Under the pieces are notes generated by a model. The model did not search any database. It was given only the letters and a program-made list of their open reading frames with translations, and was not told the origin of the DNA. Positions 38,862-49,740 of a stretch of DNA of 64,000 nucleotides are shown here, one piece after another. The translations under genes and the position numbers were made by a program. Position 1 is the stretch's first letter, and every line of letters starts with the position of its first letter. The stretch covers positions 1-64,000 of the forward strand of contig JAAOOA010001654.1 of NCBI GenBank assembly GCA_012861695.1, read 5' to 3'. The stretch is from Trematomus loennbergii. Taxonomy: Eukaryota; Chordata; Actinopteri; Perciformes; Nototheniidae.

Positions 38862-39950
38862 GTAAAAAATGAATTAGATTTCTTAAACAACAGAGAACAC
38901 AGACAGTGGGGTGAAGGGAGTCATAGCACAGGGCATAATGAGTTAGAAGAGTAAGAGTATTTTCATACACATGATAAAGCTGTTTAGGGCCATAAGGGGC
39001 ACTTGGCAGTTTTATTAACCCACTTTCCTAAAATGACCATGTATAACTCAACTCTGTGCAGTACATGAGTGTATTGTCTGATTAGGAAAACATAAGGGCA
39101 TATGTTTGCATAAGTCTGACCTTTGTATTTTACATGCGTGAATATTCCACACCTTACTTATCAGACAGGAAATGTGGCAGAAAGTGAACGTTCCTCCTGA
39201 GCTGAAAACTCATCTGGTCAGCCAGCTGCTTCTCCTCATAATGCTTCAGTGGCTTTTGATGCTCACAAGCAATTTCCTTTAGATGACTATCACATTACAT
39301 CAAATTAAACTGCATTACCTCACACCCAATGAAAAGGTTTATTTAGTCAACAGATGGCGGGCTTATTCTGGGAAAATACAAAACATGCCTGCAGGTTTGC
39401 TGGTGTGTTATTGCTTTTTATGGTCACACCAAGTAATCTGTCATTGGATTAACAGAAGATTAAGAAATGTAGGTTGTGGTTAGAATGTTAACCAAAATAT
39501 ATTAAGAAGAAAGTTGTCATGCTCCTGTCTGGGTTAAGCTGTATTAACATCAGCAAACTTAATACATCTTCATTATATCTGTACCTTAATGCCTTTGTAA
39601 GTAAAAAGTTTTGGGCTGAAATGTCACTTTAAGAAAATACAGCTCATACATCGTCACCAAATTATAACTTTGTAGAATTTAAGTTACTTTGTGTAACTAT
39701 CATTAAAATAACAGCATTATCATCACGTTGATAATAGACTGACTTGCACCAGGGACAGAACGCCTCTTAGGGGAGAGTGTGTGTGAGGCTTTACAGCACT
39801 TTACAGGTGATTTTAATAAATTGGATGTTATTTTATGGAGAAATGTTGTCTGGATTTCTCTCTGAATTCAGCTGCTCTGCCTCAACTCTTTTTGGAGTTT
39901 CCTGGTGGACAGAAAGCTTAACTTGTTGCTAAAGTAACGCTAACTGCTGC
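38862..39950. other. Intergenic, no gene seen
   Basis: AT-rich unique sequence without recognisable domain, repeat or RNA gene. Confidence 0.4.
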
Positions 39951-40525
39951 CCAGTCTCACGGCATTTCGTGTGATAGTCACAACATTAATTTAATCTATT
40001 GATTCGTGTTCACCAACACGATTTTCGCATTTTTTTCGTGTCACACAGAACGATTTTAAAAGCAATGTATTTCTATTGGTAGTAGCCTATGTGTCGTGCC
40101 TGCACCACGTCTTTTTGTCCGGTCGGGTCTTGGAATACCAGAAGCTGTGTGGTTCATAAAAAACATTTTCTTACTCAATATCTTACCCTAAGCCTAACCC
40201 TATCCCTTTTTATTTTAAATTGTATAATGTCGGAGTTTTTTTGCCGTCCGTGAGGAAAAGAAATGGCTCAGAGCCTCAGAATACTGACATCTGTATTTTT
40301 TGTCATCTTTTTTTCCTTCTAATTTGTTATTATTTGGTGCAGGCACGAAACATACTACCAATAGAAATACTTTGCTTCTAAAATCGTTCTGTGTCAGAAT
40401 ACTGAAATCTAATTTGTTATTATTTACATTGCTTTTAAAATCGTTCTGTCTGACAACAAATGGCGAAATCGTGTTGGTGAACACGAATCAATAGATTAAT
40501 TTCGCACGAAACGCCGTGAGACTGT
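39951..40525. mobile_element. Palindromic MITE (CCAGTCTCACGGCATTTCGTG family), copy 2
   Basis: Same ends and arms as 10712-11196, with an extra internal partial duplication of the AATTTGTTATTATTT / AAATCGTTCTGTGTC segment (40318-40450). Copies 1 and 2 differ in both arms. Confidence 0.85.
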
Positions 40526-40625
40526 TGCTGCCAACACTATAGCTGCCATGTGCTGTCAGCTAGTTAGCCGTTAGCTCAGTTAGCCGTTAGCTCAGTTAGC
40601 CATTAGCTCAGTTAGGTGTTAGCTC

Positions 40626-43566
40626 AGGCCCCGGCTCCACGAGGACAAATACGGCAAAACGCATCGGAGTAACGCAAATGCAACCGCAAAAAACCTTCCG
40701 TCCCACGCAATATACACCGGATTGTGTCAAGCTCCACGAGACGGCTCCGTTTACATCCAAACGCTGGAAAAGCTACAGTACATATGCCGAACCTGTACGT
40801 GGCGCTGTAACTTCCTCCACAAAAGCAGCAACTTCCTCCACAAAAGCAGCGAAGAAGAATGGTTGTCATGGCTGCACTTCTGTGTATTCTCCGCGGTGGG
40901 GGCCGACAGAACCGGGCAGAGTTTTTCGCCGGTCAGCGAGTGTTAAAGTTTAAATCTTCCGGACAAAATTATAAAAGTGCCAGTCAAAGGTCTTCATTGT
41001 TATTTATTGAGCTTTAAAACAAATGAATAAAGACGATATTGTAGTGCCGAGAGAAGGGAGTCGGAGGCGGTGCATCGAAGGTGCAAATCTGAACTTTACT
41101 GAGCAGCAGAAATGTACATGCTGTCGTGTCGCAGCACGAGAACAGAAGAGAAAGTGAAAGGGGAACACACACAGTAGGTACCCCGGAGGTACCGTCAACA
41201 TATATGTCCGGGCGGAAACAATACCCCCAACCTGTAGTTCCATGATTGGATTATGTAACCCAGTGTAATTAGTGATCACTACACAAGCCCCCCCAGAATT
41301 CAACCATGGACACAATCCCGCGTCGGGAGGAAGCACCACAGGGGCCGAGGGGGGGGGCGGGCCGGGCCATGGAACGGGCCGTCGGAAGGGGGCCGCAGGA
41401 GAGGGTAGGGGCCCCAACGAAGGCGAGGGCATCCCCACCGGAGGGCGGGCCGGAACGGGCCGTCGTCAGGGGGCCGCGCAGGGTCGCTGTGTCGAGACCA
41501 GGGGACGGGCGTGAAAAACCCGGTGGTCCCCAGCGGGAGGAGCGCTGCCCGGCCGCAGGCGAAGGCACAGCGGGCGGGTACGAAGTCCTCGGGAGGAAGG
41601 AGCCGTGTCCCCGGGAGGAAGGAGCCGTGGACAGGGGAGAGGCCAGACGGGGCGCCGTCGAGGCGAACCGTGAGCCGCGGTTAGAGGTGAGGCCAGGCAG
41701 GGTCCCGAAGCGCGCCACCCACGGGCCGATGAAGGCATGGGCGACGTCCGGAACCGCCGAGGCGAGGGAAGAGGCGAGGCCAGGCAGGGTCCCGAAGCGC
41801 GCCACCCACGGGCCGATGAAGGCATGGGCGACGTCCGGAACCGCCGAGGCGAGGGAAGAGGCGAGACGGGGTCCAGAAGCGCGCCACTGTGTGACGTCCG
41901 AAACCGCCGTCGAGGTGGTGAAAACAGCGAGAGGGTCCACACGAGGCCGACCAGACATGGCCGAACCTCCTCTCAGGCACCAGAAAAAGCTCAAAAGGTC
42001 GTCCTGTCCACGATCAAAAACAGGTGGGCGAAATCGTGAGAGGATCCACGAGGCCGACCAGACATGATCGAACCTCCTCTCCGGCACCACAAAAAAAAAA
42101 AAAAAAAACAGTCGGATGTCGATAGCCGCTGGTAGCTGCTAGACCGTCAGCCGCTGGTAGCAGCTAGCCGTTAGCTGTCGTGGCTAGCTGTCGTTAGCCG
42201 TCGAGGCCAGCCGGTCTCGACGGCCGGTAGTCGCTGTCGTCGTCGTCGGCCCCGGAGCCCCTGCTAGGCGGCGAGCCCCCACCAGGGAAGGTGCTGCAGC
42301 GAGCAGTGGCAAGCACCCCGGAGGAAAATCGCGGGGCGGCCAGGAGGAACCGGCCAGCATCTTCGGCCAAAGCGCGGTGCTCAACACTAGCCGAGCGAGC
42401 TAGCGCAGCCCGGACACGCAGCCGCATGTCCCGAAGAACCAGCTCCACGAGGCAGAAGTCGGGTCCCTCCATACCTAGCAGGTCGTGCATCGTCCCCTCG
42501 TAGCAGGAAGGCTTGCTGCCCTCCAGTGCCGAGACGAAGCGGGAATGGTGAGCGACGTTCCCAGCCATTCCGTGGGGCGCACCGAGCCTCAGTCCGTGCG
42601 CACGTGGCAGCAACGGAGGTCCCCAAAAATCTCCGGCATTTCGAGAAAAGCAGAGTCTGCTTTTTGCCGTGTTCGGTACAGTCCCGGAACCTTCGCGAGA
42701 CTATGTCAGGGTCACCATGTAGTGCCGAGAGAAGGGAGTCGGAGGCGGTGCATCGAAGGTGCAAATCTGTACTTTACTGAGCAGCAGAAATGTACATGCT
42801 GTCGTGTCGCAGCACGAGAAAGAGAGAGAAAGTGAAAGGGGAACACACACAGTAGGTACCCCGGAGGTACCGTCAACATATATGTCCGGGCGGAAACAAT
42901 ACCCCCAACCTGTAGTTCCATGATTGGATTATGTAACCCAGTGTAATTAGTGATCACTACACAATAATGATATATAATCATCAAATACACAGAGCCTCTC
43001 TTTTCCTCTCTTCTCACAGCGTCAGTGTCTGTCTCATGCAGCAGCTGATCCTGTAATGAGTGACCCGACAGTAAAAATGAACATATTGATAACTAGTTTA
43101 GGTAGTTTGAGAGGTAATTAAAATAGCTAAGGGTGATGATCTGACTTGAAGTGTGTGTTTTGCTCCCGCTGCATCACAGCGCCAGGAGCTGCGTGTCTCC
43201 GTCCTGTCAGATTAGACTTCACTCGCGTGTATGTCCATATCGAGATAAAGATAAATAATCTGAATTCAAGGAGGAGCTCCTGTAGATGTTGCACAAAGAA
43301 CTGTAGCATGGTCAGTAGCGACTGGAGCACGATAGCAACCCTGCGGGGGAGAGGCGGGGCTATGAAAACGAATGACCGTATAGGCGACTCCACGGCCCCG
43401 TTGGACCCCCAGAGCGCTCTGTTCCCAGATCTATCCACCTTTGGACCCGTTGTCGTTTGCGGGGTCTGTTTCTACGTTTCCCTTACGGCGTCGTGGAGCT
43501 TAGAGGGCTATACGCATGAGAAATATGCGGATTCAACCAGTTTTCGTCCTCGTGGAGCCGGGGCCT
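40626..43566. mobile_element. DNA transposon-like element with AGGCCCCGGCTCCACGAGGA ends, carrying a nested LTR element
   Basis: The left end AGGCCCCGGCTCCACGAGGA (40626-40645) is exactly mirrored at the right end (TCCTCGTGGAGCCGGGGCCT, 43547-43566). Minus the nested LTR element (41040-42961) it is about 1.0 kb. It contains ACATATGCCGAACCTGTACG and TTCCTCCACAAAAGCAGC blocks related to the GGCCACGTTTACACGGA elements at 56484 and 63061. No transposase is seen. Confidence 0.8.
41040..42961 (-). mobile_element. Short LTR retroelement, 1.92 kb, coding-poor (non-autonomous)
   Basis: Two direct repeats of 244 bases (41040-41283 and 42718-42961) differ at only a few positions. Each is bounded by TGTAGTG...CACTACA. 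Reading the minus strand, TGGTGACCCTGACATAG follows the upstream LTR as a primer-binding-site-like sequence, and a G-rich tract (TTCTGGGGGGGCTTG) precedes the downstream LTR, so the element is on the minus strand. The 1.4 kb interior is very GC-rich, with an internal tandem duplication (about 41690-41860). I recognise no protease, polymerase, integrase or envelope. Its long open frames reflect GC richness. No clear target duplication is seen. Confidence 0.75.
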
Positions 43567-43627
43567 CAGTTACCGCGCGCTGCCAGGACTTGGAGCTCTG
43601 AGCACCAGGGGGTTATGTTAATTAACG

Positions 43628-43765
43628 CAACTTATGCTAATTGTGCAAATTGCCAAACATATGCAAGTTAGCATCCGTCAGTTTCTATGTGCTGGGGACC
43701 CATACTATACATATCATAAAACGTTGGTGTGTACTAAACATTTCTGGGTTCACTAAGCTGGCAGC
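43628..43765. mobile_element. Half copy of a foldback MITE
   Basis: ATGCTAATTGTGCAAATTGC ... GTGCTGGGGACCC ... ACATTTCTGGGTTCACTA matches one arm of the complete copy at 46516-47042. Confidence 0.75.
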
Positions 43766-43769
43766 TATA

Positions 43770-44724
43770 ACTACCCAAAGTGATGTTCAGAGTGAGAAAA
43801 ACAAGGCTCAGTACCTCATCTCCAAGCCCTGAATGAGTTGCAGAACTGGGCTCTTCCAGGAGGAAACGTGCTGTCTGGCAGTTTCCTGTTTTGCGCCGGT
43901 GAATGGGCTCTTTGTGCCTCCACATGTCTCTGAAGTATCCTGAGCTGAGACCTGTGCTGTGTCTGTGAGAGGCTGCTGACAGTGGAGCAGATAAACACAG
44001 AGGTGGACAGTGTTAAAGAGGGAAATGGAAATAGTGACCTTTGTTTGGCAGAGATATCTTCTTATCATGCCCTTTAGCTCTCTGTCTCCATCATTAGTCA
44101 CATCAGGGATGAGTGGAACACTTGTGCAGGGCAGGAAGCGCCACAGTGAAATCACACAACACACGTTTCATAAAACATCGCCTTCTTCAATCAACTGGGG
44201 TTGCCTTTATTGGTATCACAGAGTTGACAAGATGCTTTATTTAGCAGGGCGCTGGGCAGAATCTCCTCACAGCACAGAACCATTTTAAATAGCACTGGGG
44301 ACGCCACTGGAGCAACAGTGAACAACACATCCTTAATATACCACAAGGCAACGCTGCTGTCGTTGATTGAGCGTTATCAGATGATCCGAAGCTCTGCTAG
44401 TCCCAGCGAGTTTCAGCTCATTGTTTTTTTTCCAGCTGCGACTCATTGGTTCACTCTCACTGCTCTCATTGAGTTTTTTTGGCCGCAGCAGGCAGCTGTT
44501 TTCAGATAAAAAGCTGTGAAAACCTGTACACTACAGAAGCAGAAAGCAGACTGACACAAATATATATCTGGTGAACATAGTGAAACATTTAGCAGCTAAA
44601 GAGACGGATATGTAGGGGTTGGTAGTGACCAAAAGCAGAGCTAAAGGAGAGAGACCTATCTGGTGGAAACAAACAAGACTCCAAATGAATGACTCCATTT
44701 GTAGAGATTAAAAACAACTGTTAG

Positions 44725-44728
<4 letters not shown>
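43770..44728. other. Intergenic, no gene; candidate regulatory block near 44360-44520
   Basis: Unique sequence. Part of it (AGCGTTATCAGATGATCCGA, CTCATTGAGTTTTTTTGGCC) has the look of conserved regulatory DNA. No splice-bounded coding frame is seen. Confidence 0.3.

Positions 44729-44782
<54 letters not shown>
44729..44782. repeat. (TG)n microsatellite
   Basis: 54 bases of perfect TG, ending in TACGTGCGCGC. Confidence 0.95.
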
Positions 44783-44786
<4 letters not shown>

Positions 44787-45149
44787 TGCGCGCTGGCCAC
44801 CGGGTGCAGCTCCTGCGTCAACATCTGACTCTCAAACTATCTCAGCACCATGTCCTCATTAAAACATTCCCCAAAGTGCCCTCCATAAAACGCCCTTGGC
44901 TTCATGTTTAGGTGTCTAATTAGGGTCCGTGCCTCAGTATTAGTCCTGGCTTGTGTGTCAATTTAATGAGGCAATTAGGGATATTAGTGATATTGTATCT
45001 GGACTATCAGGAGATTTGAGGGGAACTGGGCAGTGTAGTGCAGTTGGAGGGCAGTGGGGGGGGGTAAGGGGTGTTGGGTTGCACACTGTTTGTGTAGGCT
45101 CCAGGAATGACCAGCTGTTGAATAAGGAAAATAAATAATGATAACTATA

Positions 45150-45640
45150 TATGTAAAGCACCCCAAAAATGGAACAAACTTCCCGAAAACTTGAGGTCTT
45201 CACCAACTCTGAGTTATTTTAAATCGAGGCTAAAAACATTACTTTTTTTAGCTGCCAACCCAGAAGTCTTTTAACTTGTTTTAGCTCCTACTGTATTTAC
45301 AATGTTGTTTTTAAACTATTCTGTATCTCATTTATGCGTGGTTTTTATGAACCTGTTATTCCATTGTGTTTATTTATTGTGTTCCTTTCTGTTGTCTTCT
45401 CATTATGTGTTCATGTTGTAAAGCCCTTTGAATTGCCTCTGTGTCTGAAAATGTGCTATATAAAATAAACTTACCTTACCTTACCTAAATGAGAGAACAG
45501 CAGTCCATCTAGGTTTTATGGATAAGTATATGAAAGTACAAAAGCTACCAGATATCAATCCTAACATTCAATATGAATTCATTCCCAAATCGTTTATTGG
45601 TTCGTATGACCAATAAAAGCCTTGAACCTTGAACCTTGAA
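45150..45640 (+). repeat. Two LINE 3' tails
   Basis: 45150-45490 ends AAAGCCCTTTGAATTGCCTC, GTGCTATATAAAATAAACTT and (ACCTT)n, the usual Rex/Maui-like tail. 45590-45640 ends ATGACCAATAAAAGCCTTGA with a CCTTGAA repeat, a second LINE tail. Both are 5'-truncated. Confidence 0.65.
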
Positions 45641-45835
45641 ATCAAATGTCAGCTGAAGGGTCTTTGTTATGTTATTGTTAGGGATTGTAATGTTATCTTT
45701 GTTTCTGCGAAACAGCCTAAAACTTAGCGTGGGTTAAGAAACTCTGGGATTGTTTGCATTAAAACAAATATCTTGCTTAATGCAGATTTTGGTTTTCAAA
45801 ATCTGCATTTCACTTGATTTGTACACCTCCGAGTC

Positions 45836-46255
45836 AGCGTGTGTGCAGGGTTAGTGTGGGTGCAGCATTAGTGTGTAGGGTTAGTGTGTGCAGGGTTAGT
45901 GTGTGTACGGTTAGTGTGTGTACGGTTAGGGTGTGTAGGGTTAGTGTGTGTAGGGTTAGTGTGTGTGCAGGGTTAGTGTGTGTACGGTTAGTGTGTGTGC
46001 AGGGTGTAGGGTTATTGTGTGTGTACGGTTAGTGTGTGTGTAGGGTTAGTGTGTGTGTAGTGTTAGTGGGTGTAGTGTGTGTGCAGGGTTAGTGTGTGTG
46101 CAGGGTTAGTGTGTGTACGGTTAGTGTGTGTGCAGGGTGTAGGGTTATTGTGTGTACGGTTAGTGTGTGCGCAGGGTGTAGGGTTATTGTGTGTGTACGG
46201 TTAGTGTGTGTGCAGGGTGTAGGGTTATTGTGTGTGTACGGTTAGTGTGTGTGTG
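45836..46255. repeat. GTGTGTAGGGTTAGT-type minisatellite
   Basis: Irregular units of 13-20 bases mixing GTGTGT with AGGGTTAG, ACGGTTAG and AGGGTTATT, about 25 units. A longer period (GTGTGTGCAGGGTGTAGGGTTATT) appears in the second half. Confidence 0.9.
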
Positions 46256-46515
46256 AGCCACTGTGTGAGCTGAGTGCCATGCTGCAAATTGCATCTGTTC
46301 CTAATTACAGAGTGCTAATGAAAGCCTGTACTCCTGGTGGGCTCACTGAGGAACGTTCTGGCACCTCTCCACCTCACAGAGGAGGAGAGAGGGAGTCACA
46401 CACTCAATGAAATACATTCAGAGGACATACTGAAGACGGATGCACTCACAGAGGTGAGGGCGGGATGAAGGACAGCTGCCGTCTCTGCTTGTCTTCATTA
46501 GCTGCCAGCATAGTG

Positions 46516-47042
46516 AACCCTGAAATGTTGAGTACCCCAAGTTTTATGATAGAAATGTATAGTAGGGTCCCCAGCACATAGAAACTGCCGAATGCTAGCC
46601 TGCATATGTTGGGCAATTTTCACAATTAGCATAGGTTGTGCTAATTACAATGAATGGCATCATAGCCTATGTGGACAATTGTAAAAAAAAAAGTCTTTTC
46701 GAGAAACATTTGCAGAGGTTTTGGAGGATATTGAGGATGCTGAATATAGAGGATAACAAATTGCAGTTTGAACCAGAAAGTGGCCATATTTGTCCTCCCA
46801 TTAGGCTGTTTTGATACATTTTCGGTCCTAAACATTTCAGAAAAAGAACCACACCAATATTGTCCAAATCGGCCAAGCCATTCTTGAGCTATTGTCTGCA
46901 ATGCTAATAATGCAACTTATGCCAATTGTGCAAATTGCCCAACATATTCAAGTTAGCATCCGGCAGTTTGTGCTGGGGGGACCCGTATTATACATTACTA
47001 TCATAAACTTTGGGGTACTCAACATTTCCAGGTTCACTTAAG
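46516..47042. mobile_element. Foldback MITE, 527 bp
   Basis: The arms are about 130 bases. The left arm TAGTGAACCCTGAAATGTTG ... GGTCCCCAGCACATAGAAAC ... TATGTTGGGCAATTTTCACA is mirrored by the right arm AATTGTGCAAATTGCCCAAC ... GTGCTGGGGGGACCC ... CAACATTTCCAGGTTCACTTA. A half copy lies at 43628-43765. Confidence 0.85.
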
Positions 47043-47344
47043 TAGACAGATAAACAGTGTTGGAAAGATTACAGCACATCATTGATTCAGAAGTGGCTCC
47101 TCAAAACAAGAGGTGAGTTGTCTTGAAGTGGCACCATCGTAATCCTGTGGGGAAGCATGAGTCAGTGAGTCAGAGGTCATGCATTCAGCAGGTGAGCTGT
47201 GTGAATCACCTGTGCTAACAACACAAAGCCTATTGCCTTTAATATGTAGCCTGCTTTCCTTTCCTTCCTATTAATACAAAATGATGGGAACTATCTGGAA
47301 GGATTGCTGTGGGAGGTGGGGTGTAAACTCAAGCAGGGACCCTC

Positions 47345-47720
47345 AATGTTGCTAATTCATTTACAGATTTAATTAGATGGATGGAGCCCTTGCCGTTATT
47401 AAAACAGAGAGGGAGAGAATGTTGCCAGCACTACAGGACTTTTTAATTACAACTCCACATCCCGCTTGCTGACGTCTGGGGAACCAGTTAATTAAAATCC
47501 TCATTATTTTACTTTTAATTAGTTCCCCCCTCTTTTGTTTCCTTGCGCCATATGGCAATGTTCCGTGGTCAAATCAACTTAATTGAGCTAATTAAGTTGA
47601 TCAGTTTAATTATTCAAAGAACTCTGATTGGATGAAATTACTACCCCATCCCCCCCTTTCTCACCCAATCAAAAATCCCTGTTTAAACTCCCATCTTCCA
47701 TATCCATTTCATATCATAGT
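47345..47720. promoter_or_regulatory. Candidate conserved enhancer-like block rich in homeodomain motifs
   Basis: In 375 bases there are repeated TTAATTA, TAATTA and AATTAAG motifs (TTTTTAATTACAAC, CAGTTAATTAAAATCC, ACTTTTAATTAGTTCC, GAGCTAATTAAGTTGATC). They are interspersed with complex text such as GCGCCATATGGCAATGTTCC. It is non-repetitive and non-coding, about 7.6 kb downstream of the lmo4 stop codon. This is the look of deeply conserved vertebrate non-coding elements; conservation itself is not tested here. Confidence 0.4.
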
Positions 47721-48309
47721 GACTAGAGGGGGGTGTAGCTAAGATCTTTTATTCAATCAGCTGCAATGTATGTGTTCCTCTGACTCTATTTTTGAATATC
47801 AAAAAAGGGGAAAGACTTCAAGAAACCTCAAGAAATCCAGGACGTTCCATTGAGGGAACGTTTAATAGTTAAAAGATGTTTCCCATTTCAGCAAAAGAAC
47901 TGCAGTCTCACATGATAATATATTAAGATATTCTGTGATACAAGCTGAACCTCTCTCAGGGGTTTTTCTAGAAAGATATAGTATGAGGTGATACTGTTGC
48001 GCTGATCTTGTTTATGAGATATCTCGAGAACACGACGCCCGTATACAAGATGGCGCAGCGGACGTAAACAACAACGTGACATCGGAGCTCCGTAAAAACA
48101 AAGCTGTCTCTGCCGTCTGACGCTCTGTTTGACTGGTCATATCTTTGGAGTAATTATACAGTTTTTGACGAAACCCTGTCTCTTGAGTTGTCAGTTTTTG
48201 TTTTTATCATGTGCCTTAACCTATGCTGCCTTCAAATGATATGGAGGCTACAAAACAAATCATGCAAACATTTAAAAGAACATTATCTGACATATGTTTA
48301 ACGTTAGCA

Positions 48310-48993
48310 TTAAAGGTCACCTATCATGCTATTTTTAGGCAATAGCATTGGTCTCAGATATATATAAATATATAAAAAACATGTCTATGAAGTGTTTTGC
48401 TGAAAATACCAAACAGATCACCCATTCTAGCCATGCCTCATATCCCTCTATTTCACTTCCTGTTTCAAAAGTGCTGATTGATAAATTAAAAAGGAGGGGG
48501 CTGAGCTCATGCGGGATCCGGCAGCTACTGTCTAAACTAAATACTGCCGTGATGAAACGCCATATCATGGATTATCAAGGATTATTTCTGAAACAGTATG
48601 GAGCTCAAAGGCTTTCTCTCTTGCCGGTTATAGCACAAGGGAGTTCCTTTTTATTTCCTGCTTCTTCACACACATGCTCTCCAGTACAGGTTAGCTCTGA
48701 GTGTTAGCGATGCTAATGTAAACACCGACCATATTACGTCCAAAACAGTCGGGCATGGTTTCTGATAGCAACGTTTCTGATAGAGCCGTGGGTCCGCATT
48801 TCAGATATTACATCATATCAGACGCAAATCTGGATCAGCTCCGTTGTAGCCCCGTTTTTAGAGATTTGGGTACGGAGGAAAAGAGAGAGGGTTTTATTTT
48901 CTGACGCTGCGTGAGTTCCCCGACACACGGGGACACACCTTTATGTATAAAAGACATCAAAAAGTGCATTTTGCCTGATAGGTCCCCTTTAAG
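48310..48993. mobile_element. piggyBac-like MITE, 684 bp, TTAA flanked
   Basis: Left end TTAAAGGTCACCTATCATGC, right end GCCTGATAGGTCCCCTTTAA. A second, hAT-interrupted relative of its interior lies at 58966-60595. The 119-codon frame inside it is not a gene. Confidence 0.85.
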
Positions 48994-49143
48994 TAAGATC
49001 CTCTTTTCTTCATACCATGCCTTCAGTATCTCAAACTGAATAAAATGGACTGTACTTACATACTCTTTATCAGGTCTTTTCGACCCGTTAAAGCTCTTTA
49101 CATACTACGAGTCATTCACACAGAGCAGTACCACTTGCTCTAG

Positions 49144-49152
49144 ACACACACA

Positions 49153-49183
<31 letters not shown>

Positions 49184-49325
49184 ACGTTGGCCATCGGGAG
49201 CAACTCATGGTTCAGTATCTTGCCCAAGGACACATCGATATGTTGTCTGACCGGGCTGGGATCGAACCACAACATCCTTCTGGTTTTAAAATGGTCGCAC
49301 TCCCTCTCTGCCACAGTCGCCCATA
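49144..49325 (-). mobile_element. (CA)n followed by a tRNA-derived SINE fragment
   Basis: A CA tract (49144-49182), then TCTTGCCCAAGGACACATCG and GGGCTGGGATCGAACCACAA, the shared body and B-box region of the SINE type at 11381-11568. The head is partly degraded. Confidence 0.6.
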
Positions 49326-49479
49326 ATGAGAGACAGAGGGTGAGCTGGGGTCAGGTTAGGACAGTTTGTCTTTGTGATCGCATTAAATGAATCTACAGTT
49401 CTGAACTATGCTTTGCATGAGTACAGTCTCCCCACCTTGAATCATTGAGTCAGTTCTTGTTTGTCGACTTCAACACAAA

Positions 49480-49740
49480 GTCAGTTTGACAGTGCTGATA
49501 GAAAATCAATTATTTACTCCGTGTCTGTGATAATGAAAAGCAAAAGACAAATTCATTAGTGCATGCAAATTACTTTAATTGCAATTATCTCCATATCTTG
49601 ATAAGCAAGAAGGGGGTCTCCCAATCTCCCTCCATGGTGCACGTTGCATGCCACACTCAAACCAATCAAGCCTCATCTGCATTTCATTAATTAGCTTGAC
49701 GAGTTCAAGAACCAATTAGCAAGACTGCAAAGACACAAGG
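49480..49740. promoter_or_regulatory. Candidate conserved non-coding block
   Basis: Contains GCAAATTACTTTAATTGCAA, TTTCATTAATTAGCTTGACG and AACCAATTAGCAAG in complex, non-repetitive sequence. The inference rests on motif density and a gene-desert setting beside a developmental gene. Confidence 0.3.

Noticed and set aside
41269..42613. Long open frames of 253, 273 and 139 codons inside the LTR element
   Set aside because: High GC content removes stops on both strands, and frames overlap on opposite strands. I recognise no retroviral or other domain, so I did not annotate a gene.
45836..46255. Interstitial telomere array
   Set aside because: Tandem TTAGGG is absent. Single AGGGTTAG words alternate with GTGTGT in irregular units.
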